Shown piece by piece: positions 6,277 through 14,585 of a stretch of 22,756 nt of DNA; position 1 is the stretch's first letter, and every line of letters starts with the position of its first letter. Source of the stretch: an uncultured Porphyromonas sp. (GTDB lineage: Bacteria > Bacteroidota > Bacteroidia > Bacteroidales > Porphyromonadaceae); the NCBI GenBank assembly GCA_900546675.1, contig URDQ01000024.1, forward strand, positions 1 to 22,756. Reading direction: 5' to 3'. Below the pieces are notes generated by a model. The model saw only the letters and a program-made list of their open reading frames with translations, did not search any database and was not told the DNA's origin. A program made the translations under genes and the position numbers.

Positions 6277-7561
6277 TTCGTATCTCCTCTGTGGTCTTGT
6301 ACTTTGCACCGTACAGCTATCAGAGGCGCAGACTGTGGACTCATTATCACGGACCTCCTCGCCAGCTCCTCGTCGGCTCACCTTTGGTGGGTATGGGGAG
6401 GCTGTCGCTTCGAGGATGTTTTACAGTAATAACTTCAAGCGCTACACCGATGCGGCACTCTACAAAGATGCTCGTAGCTTCGGACAGGTAGACTTGCCTC
6501 ACGTTGTTTTCTTTGTTGGTTATGATTTTGGTCATGGTTGGTCTCTAGGCTCTGAGATCGAGTTTGAGCATGGTGGCACGGAGAGTGCTGTCGAGATCGA
6601 AGAGGAGGAGACTGGCGAGTACGAGTCTGAGATAGAGCGTGGTGGCGAGGTGGCTCTCGAGCAGTTTTGGCTACAGAAGAGCTTCTCACCAGCACTCAAC
6701 CTTCGCATCGGACATATGGTGGTGCCTGTCGGAGCGACCAATGCGTATCATATGCCGACGGAGTTCTTTACGGTCTACCGCCCCGATGGGGAAAATACGA
6801 TCCTGCCCTGCACCTGGCACGAGACGGGTATAGGCCTGTGGGGTAAGCTGCCCAATTGGCGCTATGAGGTGATGGGTATCGCTGGGCTAGATGCTGACCG
6901 CTTTAACAATAAGGATTGGATTCGTGGTGGTGCGGGGAGTCCCTACGAGTTTAAGATGGCGACCAACTACGCCTGCGCTATGCGTGTGGACAACTACTCC
7001 GTGCGCAACCTGCGTCTCAGCCTGAGCGGCTACGTCGGGACGAGCGGTCGCAACACGCTCAATGCGACAAATAAGTATGACCATATCAAGGGTCTCGTCT
7101 GTATCGGAGCTTTTGACTTCCAGTATGCCAATCCGCAGCTCATCTTGCGAGGCAACGTGGACTATGGACATCTAGGCGACTCGATGGAGATCACAAATGC
7201 CAATCGCACGACTCGCAAGGACTCACCCTCGCCAAAGAATAGTGTCGCCAAGGCGGCTCTAGCTGCTGGTCTGGAGGGTGGATATGACCTCTTCTCGGCC
7301 TCGGACAAGCTACGTCAGCTCAAGCAGCGTCTTTACCTCTTCGGACGGTATGACTACTACGACTCGATGTTTCAAGTAGTACCCAATATGACGGACGAGC
7401 CCGAGTGGGAGCGGCAGAAGTTTACCGTCGGACTCAACTACTACCCGATCCCTGAGATTGTCATCAAGGCTGAGTATAGCTATCGTATGCTGCACGAGCA
7501 GTTCAACGATGAGCCGACCGTCAGCCTCGGCATCGCCTACTTCGGTATGTTTCACTTCTAG
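6263..7561 (+). CDS. Porin-like outer-membrane beta-barrel protein
   Basis: A 432-residue protein with a signal peptide (MKRFISYLLCGLVLCTVQLSEAQ, cut after about residue 23), then LTFGGYGEAVASR, a typical first strand of phosphate-selective-porin-like barrels. Many amphipathic strands with aromatic girdles follow, and the chain ends in an aromatic (YFGMFHF). Around residues 111-127 there is a strongly acidic stretch (EIEEEETGEYESEIE), likely an external or pore loop that could bind cations. It leads an apparent operon: the imelysin gene starts 31 bases later and no terminator is seen up to 14416. By context it may admit or bind an iron or metal ligand, but the substrate is not readable from sequence. 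The start is chosen for the intact signal peptide; there is no Shine-Dalgarno, only an A/T-rich run. The exact porin family is uncertain. Confidence 0.85.
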   Translation: MKRFISYLLCGLVLCTVQLSEAQTVDSLSRTSSPAPRRLTFGGYGEAVASRMFYSNNFKRYTDAALYKDARSFGQVDLPHVVFFVGYDFGHGWSLGSEIEFEHGGTESAVEIEEEETGEYESEIERGGEVALEQFWLQKSFSPALNLRIGHMVVPVGATNAYHMPTEFFTVYRPDGENTILPCTWHETGIGLWGKLPNWRYEVMGIAGLDADRFNNKDWIRGGAGSPYEFKMATNYACAMRVDNYSVRNLRLSLSGYVGTSGRNTLNATNKYDHIKGLVCIGAFDFQYANPQLILRGNVDYGHLGDSMEITNANRTTRKDSPSPKNSVAKAALAAGLEGGYDLFSASDKLRQLKQRLYLFGRYDYYDSMFQVVPNMTDEPEWERQKFTVGLNYYPIPEIVIKAEYSYRMLHEQFNDEPTVSLGIAYFGMFHF

Positions 7562-7592
7562 ATTCTTTTAACACAACACAATACAATCGACT

Positions 7593-8738
7593 ATGAATAA
7601 GTATACTTACATCTTTAAAATGCTCCTTCTCTCAGTCGTGGGCATCCTCCTCGTCTCTTGTCAAGAGAGCGACGAGCCCAAGGCAAAGCAACTAGATCCT
7701 GAGCAAACGGCACTCGTCAAGCAGTTCGTCGAGGGTGTCGTAGTACCCACTTACAAGTCTCTAGCAGACAATGCTATCGAGCTGTCTGGTCTTTGCGAGG
7801 AGCTGATGAAGAATCCCTCCCAAGAGCTGGTCGACAAGGCTTGCAAGAAGTGGGTAGCAGCGCGTGCTTACTGGGAGCTTAGCGAGGCTTTCCTCTATGG
7901 AGCTGCTGGAGACTACAACATCGACCCGCACATTGACTCCTGGCCTCTGCAAAAGAATCAGTTGGACAACGTCCTGCAGAACAAAGACCTCCTCGATGAG
8001 CTCAAGGAGGAGGGAGCCGATGCTACGGGCTTTGCCTCTCTAGGCTATGGCCTACTCGGCTTCCACGCTGTGGAGTATATGATCTTTAGAGATGGTCAGC
8101 CTCGCAAAGTCGCTGAGATCACAGAGCCTGAACGCATTTACAATGCTGCTGTCGCTGAGGATCTAGCTCGTCAGGCGATCCGTCTAGAGGCTAGCTGGGC
8201 TGGCATTGACAAGGTGACGGCTGACAAGAAGAAGACCCTCGAGGACGCTGAGCTCCTCCCCACGCTGGACTATGGCCAGCTTATGATCACCGCAGGTGAG
8301 CAGGGTAATAGCGCCTACAAGAGCCAGAAAGATGCGCTCGTGCAAATCCTACAAGGTGCGAGTGACATAACCGATGAGGTGGGCAATACGAAGATCACGG
8401 ATCCAGTCAACTCGGGCAACGTTCTAGACGTAGAGTCGTGGTACAGCTGGAACTCTATTGAGGACTTTACTGACAACCTCCGTAGCGTGCGCAATGCTTA
8501 CTACGGTTCTCTCGATGGCACAGTCCACAAGCACTCTCTCGCCACCTACATGGCTCAGCAGCATCCTGAACTAGACAAGGAGATCCGCACAGCTCTAGAC
8601 CATGCGATCAAGACGGTAGCTGCTATGCCAGCACCCTTCCGCAATAACCTGACCAAGGAGGCTACCAAGCCTGCCATCGAGGCGTGCAATGCACTCCTCG
8701 AGCAGATCGATGCAGCTATCGAAGCTGTACAGAAGTAA
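7593..8738 (+). CDS. Imelysin-family (peptidase M75, IrpA-like) lipoprotein
   Basis: A 381-residue protein with a lipoprotein signal (hydrophobic 10-20, lipobox LVSC with C23). The mature protein has the imelysin signature GFHAVEYMIF at 156-165, giving the GxHxxE motif, and the family's N-terminal region with W..AR.YWELSEAFLYGAAGDY (87-108). Imelysins were first described as peptidases, but structures of Bacteroidales members show a helical-bundle fold without a clear protease site, and the GxHxxE motif is thought to bind metal. IrpA and EfeO relatives are tied to iron uptake. It is expected to be anchored in the envelope facing the periplasm or surface. Gene order (porin upstream, di-heme proteins downstream) agrees with an iron or haem role. 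Substrate unknown. Confidence 0.92.
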   Translation: MNKYTYIFKMLLLSVVGILLVSCQESDEPKAKQLDPEQTALVKQFVEGVVVPTYKSLADNAIELSGLCEELMKNPSQELVDKACKKWVAARAYWELSEAFLYGAAGDYNIDPHIDSWPLQKNQLDNVLQNKDLLDELKEEGADATGFASLGYGLLGFHAVEYMIFRDGQPRKVAEITEPERIYNAAVAEDLARQAIRLEASWAGIDKVTADKKKTLEDAELLPTLDYGQLMITAGEQGNSAYKSQKDALVQILQGASDITDEVGNTKITDPVNSGNVLDVESWYSWNSIEDFTDNLRSVRNAYYGSLDGTVHKHSLATYMAQQHPELDKEIRTALDHAIKTVAAMPAPFRNNLTKEATKPAIEACNALLEQIDAAIEAVQK

Positions 8739-8751
8739 TCAATAACCGACC

Positions 8752-8804
8752 ATCATACCATCTGCAGGCTTGATCCCTAGAGAGGTCGCCTGTAGATGGA
8801 TGAT
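8752..8804 (+). other. Long hairpin between imelysin and first di-heme gene
   Basis: Arms 8752-8769 and 8788-8804 pair over 17 bp, including CCATCTGCAGGC with GCCTGTAGATGG (one G-U), with one bulged A and an 18-base loop. No U-run follows (AGCACTTT), so it is not a standard terminator. It could be an RNA processing or stability element that sets the ratio of the two proteins. Confidence 0.6.
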
Positions 8805-8825
8805 AGCACTTTGGAGGAAGTTGTT

Positions 8826-10424
8826 ATGAACAAGGTATTAAGTATATGTAGCCTGATAGGCTGTCTGGCTCTCCTGAGCGCATGTAGCTCAGACTCTCCA
8901 GATCCAAGCGAAACGAATCCATACGAAGAGCAGTATTACAGCGGGGGTAAGCTAGGCACTGCGTTCAATAACACGGCAACCTGCTACGAGCAGTTTACCC
9001 CTGCAGTCGAGGATGCTGGTTTGGTCGCTAGGTTTAAGCGGGGAGAGCGTCTCTTCGAGAATCCCTTTGACACCTCTACCGACCCAAACTTCCCGCTACG
9101 TGGTCTAGGTCCCCTATGGCTACGTGCTAGCTGTATCGCTTGCCACCCAGGTTATGGTCACGGCGCTAGACAGACCGAGTACAACTCGCACACCATAGGC
9201 AACGGATATCTACTCGTCCTCACGGACCAAAACGACAACTACCTATCCTCCCTCACCGGTATGCCTCAGACGCAAGCTGCGCCTCCCTTTAAGGCACCAC
9301 TTGATGAGCGTAAGATTAGGATAGATTGGCTCCCCTACACGGATGAGTGGGGCAATAAGTTTGACGATGGCGAGACCTACGACCTCATTTACCCAGAGGT
9401 AACCATTCCAGAAGATGCTTTCTACGTCCCCTTGCAGGTTAAGGGCAAGGACATTCCATACTCCGATCTACGCATTCGTCTCGAGAGTACCATCGGTATC
9501 TACGGCACGGGGCTGCTCGATGCTATCAGTGACGAGGACCTTCGCGCTCAGTATCAGACGGAGGAGAAGCATGGCGCCAACCTCAACCCTACCGTCTGGA
9601 AGGATGGCGACTTCGCTCGCTACTACACCAATACCAAGCAGGGCGACGGCACTAAGTACCTCCCCCGCTACACCTACGGCTTGACACGTGGTAGCATACA
9701 GGATGGTCCTGGAGCCAATGCTATATGGAACATCACCAATGTGACTCGTAGCGATCGTCGTTATCACTATATGACCCCTGCCTATGCTCAGGTCGCTTCC
9801 GAAGATCCCGAGGTGCAGGCTAAGTTTTACACCTATTACCCAGAGTGGCGGAAGAGCGGTGATGTCAAGAAGGACATCTACGACTACCTAACCTCTAGCG
9901 AGCTACCAGCCGACATGATCGATGAGGAGTACATCGACTTCATGGTATGGCACCGTGGACTAGCCGTCCCGTCGGCACGAGATGCTGATAGCAAAGAGTT
10001 CCAACAGGGTAAGAAGCTCTTTGAGGAGATGGGGTGCGCTATCTGCCACCGTCCTACCTGGACCACAGGCGAGGATCAGATTCGTGACCCGAACAATTTC
10101 TTCGTTGGTGCTCGTGCTAGCCTCCTGCCACGCTATCCGCATCAGAAGATCTGGCCCTACACCGATATGATCCAGCACCAGCTACAGATGAAGAACAATA
10201 TTCGCACAGGCTGGTGTCGTACCACCCCGCTGTGGGGTCGTGGGCTTAGCATGAAAGCAACTGGGGCTAGCGATCGTCTACACGACTGTCGCGCACGTAC
10301 CGTGATCGAGGCGATCATGTGGCACGGCGCTAAGAACAGTGATGCGAGACAGTCGATTGAGAAGTTTCGCAAGCTCAGCAAGGAGGAGCGAAAGGCTGTC
10401 GTTACCTTCATTGAGTCTATCTAA
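8826..10424 (+). CDS. Di-heme oxidoreductase (DUF1111 family) lipoprotein, copy 1
   Basis: A 532-residue protein when started at 8826. That ATG has GGAGGA seven bases upstream and begins a clean lipoprotein signal (MNKVLSICSL..., lipobox LSAC, C20); the in-frame ATG at 8796 adds ten residues that spoil it. Two CxxCH haem c sites are visible: CIACH (103-107) and CAICH (404-408). The long blocks between and after them (for example TIGIYGTGLLDAISDED, RTGWCRTTPLWGRG, CRARTVIEAIMWHG) are typical of the DUF1111/thiol oxidoreductase family, distantly like MauG and di-haem peroxidases. Such genes often sit beside imelysins. The predicted role is periplasmic redox chemistry with covalent haem; the actual reaction is unknown. 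The stop codon lies in a heptad repeat (10418-10452). About half or more of its residues match copy 2, and the C-terminal third is nearly identical. Confidence 0.93.
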   Translation: MNKVLSICSLIGCLALLSACSSDSPDPSETNPYEEQYYSGGKLGTAFNNTATCYEQFTPAVEDAGLVARFKRGERLFENPFDTSTDPNFPLRGLGPLWLRASCIACHPGYGHGARQTEYNSHTIGNGYLLVLTDQNDNYLSSLTGMPQTQAAPPFKAPLDERKIRIDWLPYTDEWGNKFDDGETYDLIYPEVTIPEDAFYVPLQVKGKDIPYSDLRIRLESTIGIYGTGLLDAISDEDLRAQYQTEEKHGANLNPTVWKDGDFARYYTNTKQGDGTKYLPRYTYGLTRGSIQDGPGANAIWNITNVTRSDRRYHYMTPAYAQVASEDPEVQAKFYTYYPEWRKSGDVKKDIYDYLTSSELPADMIDEEYIDFMVWHRGLAVPSARDADSKEFQQGKKLFEEMGCAICHRPTWTTGEDQIRDPNNFFVGARASLLPRYPHQKIWPYTDMIQHQLQMKNNIRTGWCRTTPLWGRGLSMKATGASDRLHDCRARTVIEAIMWHGAKNSDARQSIEKFRKLSKEERKAVVTFIESI

Positions 10425-10452
10425 TCTCTAAAGTCTAATCTCTACCCTCTAC
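10418..10452 (-). repeat. Heptad repeat array 2
   Basis: On the plus strand five in-phase 7-bp units: TATCTAA, TCTCTAA, AGTCTAA, TCTCTAC, CCTCTAC. The first contains the stop codon of di-heme copy 1. It is the complement orientation of array 1. Confidence 0.75.
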
Positions 10453-10521
10453 CCCTCTCCTGAGTAAGCATTTGCTAGAGCAATAGATTATGATGATAGA
10501 TATAAGCTGTCAGGGGAGGGG
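10452..10521 (+). other. Long-range stem between the two di-heme genes
   Basis: CCCCTCTCCTGA (10452-10463) can pair with TCAGGGGAGGGG (10510-10521), 12 bp with one G-U, closing a 46-base loop. There is no U-run. It could block or process the transcript ahead of copy 2 (ATG at 10551). The purine and pyrimidine bias of the arms makes chance pairing easier. Confidence 0.4.
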
Positions 10522-10550
10522 AGACACATACATCCAAACACTTTATTCTT

Positions 10551-12119
10551 ATGAAGCACTTAACTACACAGCTAGCTCTGCTAGCGCTCATCCTTGCTAG
10601 CCTGACTGCTTGTCAGCAGGAGTGCGGTAGTGACACTCCTCAGACGCTCAGCGAAGAGTACTACAGTGGGGGCAAGCTCGGCACTACCTTCAACAACACC
10701 GCCTCATGCTTCGAGCAACCCACAGAGGCTATCGCATTGGCTGGACTAGATGCCAACTTCAAGCAGGGTGAGCGTCGCTTTGAGACGGCACACGCTGCTG
10801 GTGATGTACCTGGTCTGACCTTCACGGGACTAGGTCCTCTGTACAATCGTACCTCCTGCGAGGCTTGTCACCCCGGCTATGGACATGGTAAGCGCATCAC
10901 GCGCTACAATAGTGAGCAGATGGGCAATGGCTGTCTCATCATCGTTACCGACAAAGAGGGCAACATCGCCAGCTCGCTTGGCTTGGTGCCTATGACAGCA
11001 GCGCTACCTCCCTTCAAGCCGATGATCGACGAAAAGAAGATGACCATCGACTGGCGCAGCTATACGGACGAGTGGGGCAATAAGTTTGACGATGGCGAGA
11101 CCTACGACCTCATCTATCCTGAGGTACACCTACCTGCGGAGGCTCTCTACTCCCCTCTAGAGGTGAATGGCAAGCCCTATCCAATAGATCAGGCGGTTGT
11201 CACGATTGAGTCTACCATCGGTATCTACGGCACGGGTCTACTCGATGCGATCAGCGATGAGGATATACGTCAGCAGTATATCAAGGAGGCTCCGCACACA
11301 CCGCTCAATCCCGCCATCTGGGCTGGTAACGACTTCGCCCCCACGGGGGTTGACGCTGCAGGGCATCCGATGCGCTTTGACTATGCGTGTGACTTTACCA
11401 AGCTTTCTGCCAATGTGAGCCTATGGGAGGTGACCAATATCATCACGCCGATGTTTCGTAAGTTCTACATACCTGAGGCTTATGCACGGACGGCTAGCAA
11501 AGACCCCGATGTGCAGGCACAGTTCTACAAATACTTCCCAGAGCGCAAGAAGACTGGCAATGTGGAACAGGATATTTACGACTTCTTTACAGCTACAGAC
11601 CTACCCGTCGAGATGGACGCACAGGCTTGCTACGATCTGATGGTGTGGATACGTGGTCTTGCGGTGCCAGCAGCGAGAGACATCGATACCCCCGATGTGC
11701 AGCGTGGTAAGCAGCTCTTCACTGAGATAGGTTGTGCCACTTGCCACCGTCCCTCTTGGACTACGGGCGACGATGTCGTTGTGGATGTGTATGGTCTGAC
11801 CGAGGGTGGCAAGAAGGCTATGCCTCGCTATCCCAAGCAAAAGATCTGGCCCTACACCGATATGATCCAGCACCAGCTCCATATGCAAAACGACATCCGC
11901 ACAGGCTGGTGTCGTACCACCCCGCTCTGGGGACGTGGTCTGAGCCAGAAAGCTTCAGGTCATCAGGATAGACTGCACGACTGCCGCGCACGCAATGTGA
12001 TCGAGGCTATTATGTGGCACGGAGCCAAGAATAGTGACGCGCGAAAGACCGTCGAACGCTTTCGCCAGCTTGACCGCAAGGATCGTGAGGCGGTTGTCAA
12101 GTTTATCAACGCTGTATAG
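10551..12119 (+). CDS. Di-heme oxidoreductase (DUF1111 family) lipoprotein, copy 2
   Basis: A 522-residue paralogue of the preceding gene. Lipoprotein signal MKHLTTQLALLALILASLTAC with C21 as the lipid-modified residue. Haem c sites CEACH (103-107) and CATCH (395-399). Both paralogues share the N-terminal EEYYSGGKLGT.FNNTA.C.EQ block and the C-terminal RTGWCRTTPLWGRGLS and RLHDCRAR.VIEAIMWHGAKNSDAR blocks. They differ mainly in the stretch before the second haem and just after the signal. Intact copies of both suggest that they are not redundant, perhaps a pair passing electrons or forming a heterodimer; this is inference. Several 29-44 base tracts are identical to copy 1 at the DNA level, including silent sites. 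No Shine-Dalgarno; the upstream bases are A/T-rich. Confidence 0.93.
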   Translation: MKHLTTQLALLALILASLTACQQECGSDTPQTLSEEYYSGGKLGTTFNNTASCFEQPTEAIALAGLDANFKQGERRFETAHAAGDVPGLTFTGLGPLYNRTSCEACHPGYGHGKRITRYNSEQMGNGCLIIVTDKEGNIASSLGLVPMTAALPPFKPMIDEKKMTIDWRSYTDEWGNKFDDGETYDLIYPEVHLPAEALYSPLEVNGKPYPIDQAVVTIESTIGIYGTGLLDAISDEDIRQQYIKEAPHTPLNPAIWAGNDFAPTGVDAAGHPMRFDYACDFTKLSANVSLWEVTNIITPMFRKFYIPEAYARTASKDPDVQAQFYKYFPERKKTGNVEQDIYDFFTATDLPVEMDAQACYDLMVWIRGLAVPAARDIDTPDVQRGKQLFTEIGCATCHRPSWTTGDDVVVDVYGLTEGGKKAMPRYPKQKIWPYTDMIQHQLHMQNDIRTGWCRTTPLWGRGLSQKASGHQDRLHDCRARNVIEAIMWHGAKNSDARKTVERFRQLDRKDREAVVKFINAV

Positions 12120-12145
12120 CTTCACGCACTAGATACGATATAAAT

Positions 12146-14386
12146 ATGGTGTGGCGCAAGCTCCCTTTCATATTACTACTCATCACGGTGGCTGTCCTTG
12201 CGACAGCCACTGTGGTTGAAAAGCTTTACGGTACGCCCTTCGTGCAGGAGCACTGGTATGGCTCCCCGCTCTTTACCATCTTGTGGGTGCTACTCTCCTG
12301 TACTGGGCTACTCTATATCTTACGGGTGAAGCTCTACAAGCGCTTCTGGGTCTGGATGATTCACGTCTCACTGCTGGTCATCTTGCTGGGTGCTGGCATG
12401 ACTAGCTGGACCGCCATACATGGACGGATCAAGCTCCAGGAGGGTGCCAGTCCCACGGATCGCTATCAGAGTGAGCAGGGAGAGACGCTGATCCTCCCCT
12501 TTGAGGTCGCTTTGGAGCGGTTTGATCTGACCTACTACACAGGGACTCAATTCCCGCTAGACTACCAGAGCAATCTCCTCATTCAGGACCAAGAGCGGTC
12601 GCAGAGCCTCCGTGGTGCTGTCTCGATGAATCGCATCTTCCGCTACCGATTCTATCGCTTCTACCAGTCAGGCTACGACCCAGAGACGACCTCCTCTATC
12701 CTCTCCATCGCTTATGACCCGTGGGGCATATCGATCTCTTACATAGGCTATGCGCTCCTACTGATCAGCCTCCTAGGGGGTATGTACGCACGTCGTCATA
12801 GGGTGAGACAGCTCCTCAAGCAGGCTCTCGTCTCTCCCGTGGCAATGCTCTTGATACTCCTCGCTGGTGGTACGCTCTCGGCAGAGGCAAAAGCCCCTGC
12901 GACACCACTCCCCAAGACGATCCCCGCTAGTGTGGCGAAAAGCTTGGGCGAGCTGCACATCTTGTACAACAATCGGGTCTGTCCCCTAGAGACCTACGCG
13001 CAGGAGTTTACCGAGAAGCTCTATGGACGCAGTAGCTACCGAGGCTATTCTGCCGAGCAAGTCTTGGCGGGCTGGATCTTTTACTACGACAGCTGGGTCG
13101 ATGAGCCGATGATACGGATCAAAGATCGGAGCATACGCAAGCTGCTCGAGTGCTATGAGGGGCAGCGGGTGAGCTACTTACAGTTCTTTGACCTACAGGG
13201 TAACTATCGCCTGGAGGCTCTGCTGGACAACTACATACAGCACCCCGACCAGCCCGGACGCAAAGCCCTCTTTGAGGCACACGAGAAGTGTCAGGTGATA
13301 CAGAGATTAGGGCTAGGGGAGTCGCTTGCGATCTTTCCTGTACAGAGCCATGGGCGTATCGCATGGTACCATCCAGCCTCTACCGACCTCCCCGCAGAGA
13401 TGCCGCTAGATCAGTGGACCTTCGTGCGTAAGAGCTTTAACTACCTCAGCGAACTGGTCATCATGCAGCAATGGGACGAGGCGCAAGACTTTCTCGTCAA
13501 GCTTCGCCACTACCAGCTCAAGGAGGGCGGTGAGAGCTGTCCCTCGGCGGTGCGCTTTCGCTCTGAGATATACTACAACCAGCTCTCGCCTTTTATCGGA
13601 CTCCTCGCCAAGATCCTCGCCACCGTCGGTATCTTGCTCTTCATCTGGACGGCCTATCAGCTCTCCGTGGGGCGACTCGTGGATCCGACACTTGTCAAGT
13701 GGAGCATCTGGATCATCATCTACGGCAGTATGCTCTACCTAACCCTGATGGTGATCCTACGCTGGATCGTCTCGGGATATGTGCCGCTGAGCAATGGCTT
13801 TGAGACGATGCAAGCCTTAGCTTGGATCGTACTCTTGCTCACAACTCTCACGGGGCGCAAGCATCGGGTATTGATCCCCTTTGGGCTACTTATGGGTGGG
13901 TTGTCGCTCTTGGTCGCCTCCTTCGGGGGCAGCAATCCGCAGATCACCCCGCTGATGCCAGTGCTTCACTCGCCACTACTGAGCATCCACGTGCTGGTCA
14001 TTATGATAGCGTATAGTCTCTTGGCCTTTATGATGCTCAATAGTTGCATGGCACTGATCCTGTCACGTCGCTCTGCCGTCGGGACGCACCTAGAGGCACT
14101 CAGTAGACTACTTCTCTATCCAGCGGTCGCGCTGCTGGCTATCGGTATCTTCATCGGAGCCGTCTGGGCCAATGTCTCGTGGGGACGATACTGGAGCTGG
14201 GACCCCAAAGAGGTGTGGGCACTCATCACGCTCATTATCTACGCCCTGCCACTACACTGCGAGTCGCTGCGCTGCTTCCGCTCACAGAGGTTCCTGCACG
14301 TCTATCTCTTGATCGCCTTCGTGTCGGTGCTGGTCACCTACTTCGGGGTCAACTTCTTCCTTGGCGGGATGCACAGCTACGCTTGA
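12146..14386 (+). CDS. ccsA: Cytochrome c assembly protein, ResB-CcsA fusion (CcsBA type)
   Basis: A 746-residue membrane protein for System II cytochrome c maturation, which delivers haem across the membrane and ligates it to CxxCH motifs. The N-terminal part has several membrane segments (about 6-24, 40-60, 70-92) and a large soluble domain like ResB (CcsB). A further segment lies near 224-246. The C-terminal half is CcsA: about six or more membrane segments and the WWD haem-handling motif WGRYWSWDPKE (679-689). Candidate haem-ligating histidines flank it (VLHSPLLSIHV upstream; PLHCESLR and GMHSYA downstream). It starts 26 bases after di-heme copy 2, so it is placed to mature the two upstream haem proteins, and possibly other cytochromes. 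The last gene of the operon: a terminator follows at 14416. Confidence 0.93.
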   Translation: MVWRKLPFILLLITVAVLATATVVEKLYGTPFVQEHWYGSPLFTILWVLLSCTGLLYILRVKLYKRFWVWMIHVSLLVILLGAGMTSWTAIHGRIKLQEGASPTDRYQSEQGETLILPFEVALERFDLTYYTGTQFPLDYQSNLLIQDQERSQSLRGAVSMNRIFRYRFYRFYQSGYDPETTSSILSIAYDPWGISISYIGYALLLISLLGGMYARRHRVRQLLKQALVSPVAMLLILLAGGTLSAEAKAPATPLPKTIPASVAKSLGELHILYNNRVCPLETYAQEFTEKLYGRSSYRGYSAEQVLAGWIFYYDSWVDEPMIRIKDRSIRKLLECYEGQRVSYLQFFDLQGNYRLEALLDNYIQHPDQPGRKALFEAHEKCQVIQRLGLGESLAIFPVQSHGRIAWYHPASTDLPAEMPLDQWTFVRKSFNYLSELVIMQQWDEAQDFLVKLRHYQLKEGGESCPSAVRFRSEIYYNQLSPFIGLLAKILATVGILLFIWTAYQLSVGRLVDPTLVKWSIWIIIYGSMLYLTLMVILRWIVSGYVPLSNGFETMQALAWIVLLLTTLTGRKHRVLIPFGLLMGGLSLLVASFGGSNPQITPLMPVLHSPLLSIHVLVIMIAYSLLAFMMLNSCMALILSRRSAVGTHLEALSRLLLYPAVALLAIGIFIGAVWANVSWGRYWSWDPKEVWALITLIIYALPLHCESLRCFRSQRFLHVYLLIAFVSVLVTYFGVNFFLGGMHSYA

Positions 14387-14415
14387 TGCTCCCCCTTACG
14401 AAGCGATAAATCCAC

Positions 14416-14446
14416 TCCACGGAGGAAAAGCCAATTCCTCCGTGGA
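14416..14446 (+). terminator. Terminator after the CcsBA gene
   Basis: Perfect 12-bp stem TCCACGGAGGAA (14416-14427) with TTCCTCCGTGGA (14435-14446), a 7-base loop, then TGTTTTTCATT. The stem contains TCCTCCG, also found in the 21-bp repeat. Confidence 0.85.
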
Positions 14447-14514
14447 TGTTTTTCATTATCCACGTGTTCGTTTTTTGATCTCCACGTAGGCGGAAAATGC
14501 TCTCCACGTAGAAA

Positions 14515-14556
14515 CGAAATGAAACTTCGGAGGAATCAAATGATAAGTCCGAGGAA
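14515..14556 (-). repeat. Tandem 21-bp repeat, inverted copy
   Basis: 14515-14535 is the exact reverse complement of the first 21-bp unit at 5701-5721. 14536-14556 is a diverged second unit (15 of 21 positions match its neighbour). Confidence 0.85.
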
Positions 14557-14585
14557 TTTCTCATTTTCTCGGTAGAGGATAAAAA

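Noticed and set aside
6193..6429. Plus-strand frame of 78 codons overlapping the porin start
   Set aside because: It is in another frame than the porin, has no signal peptide or domain, and the porin has a clean signal peptide at 6263.
8796..8825. Earlier ATG for di-heme copy 1
   Set aside because: It adds ten charged residues ahead of the lipoprotein signal, while the ATG at 8826 has GGAGGA at good spacing.
9468..9767. Minus-strand frames opposite the di-heme genes
   Set aside because: They mirror the codon bias of the plus-strand genes and have no promoter, signal or recognisable domain.
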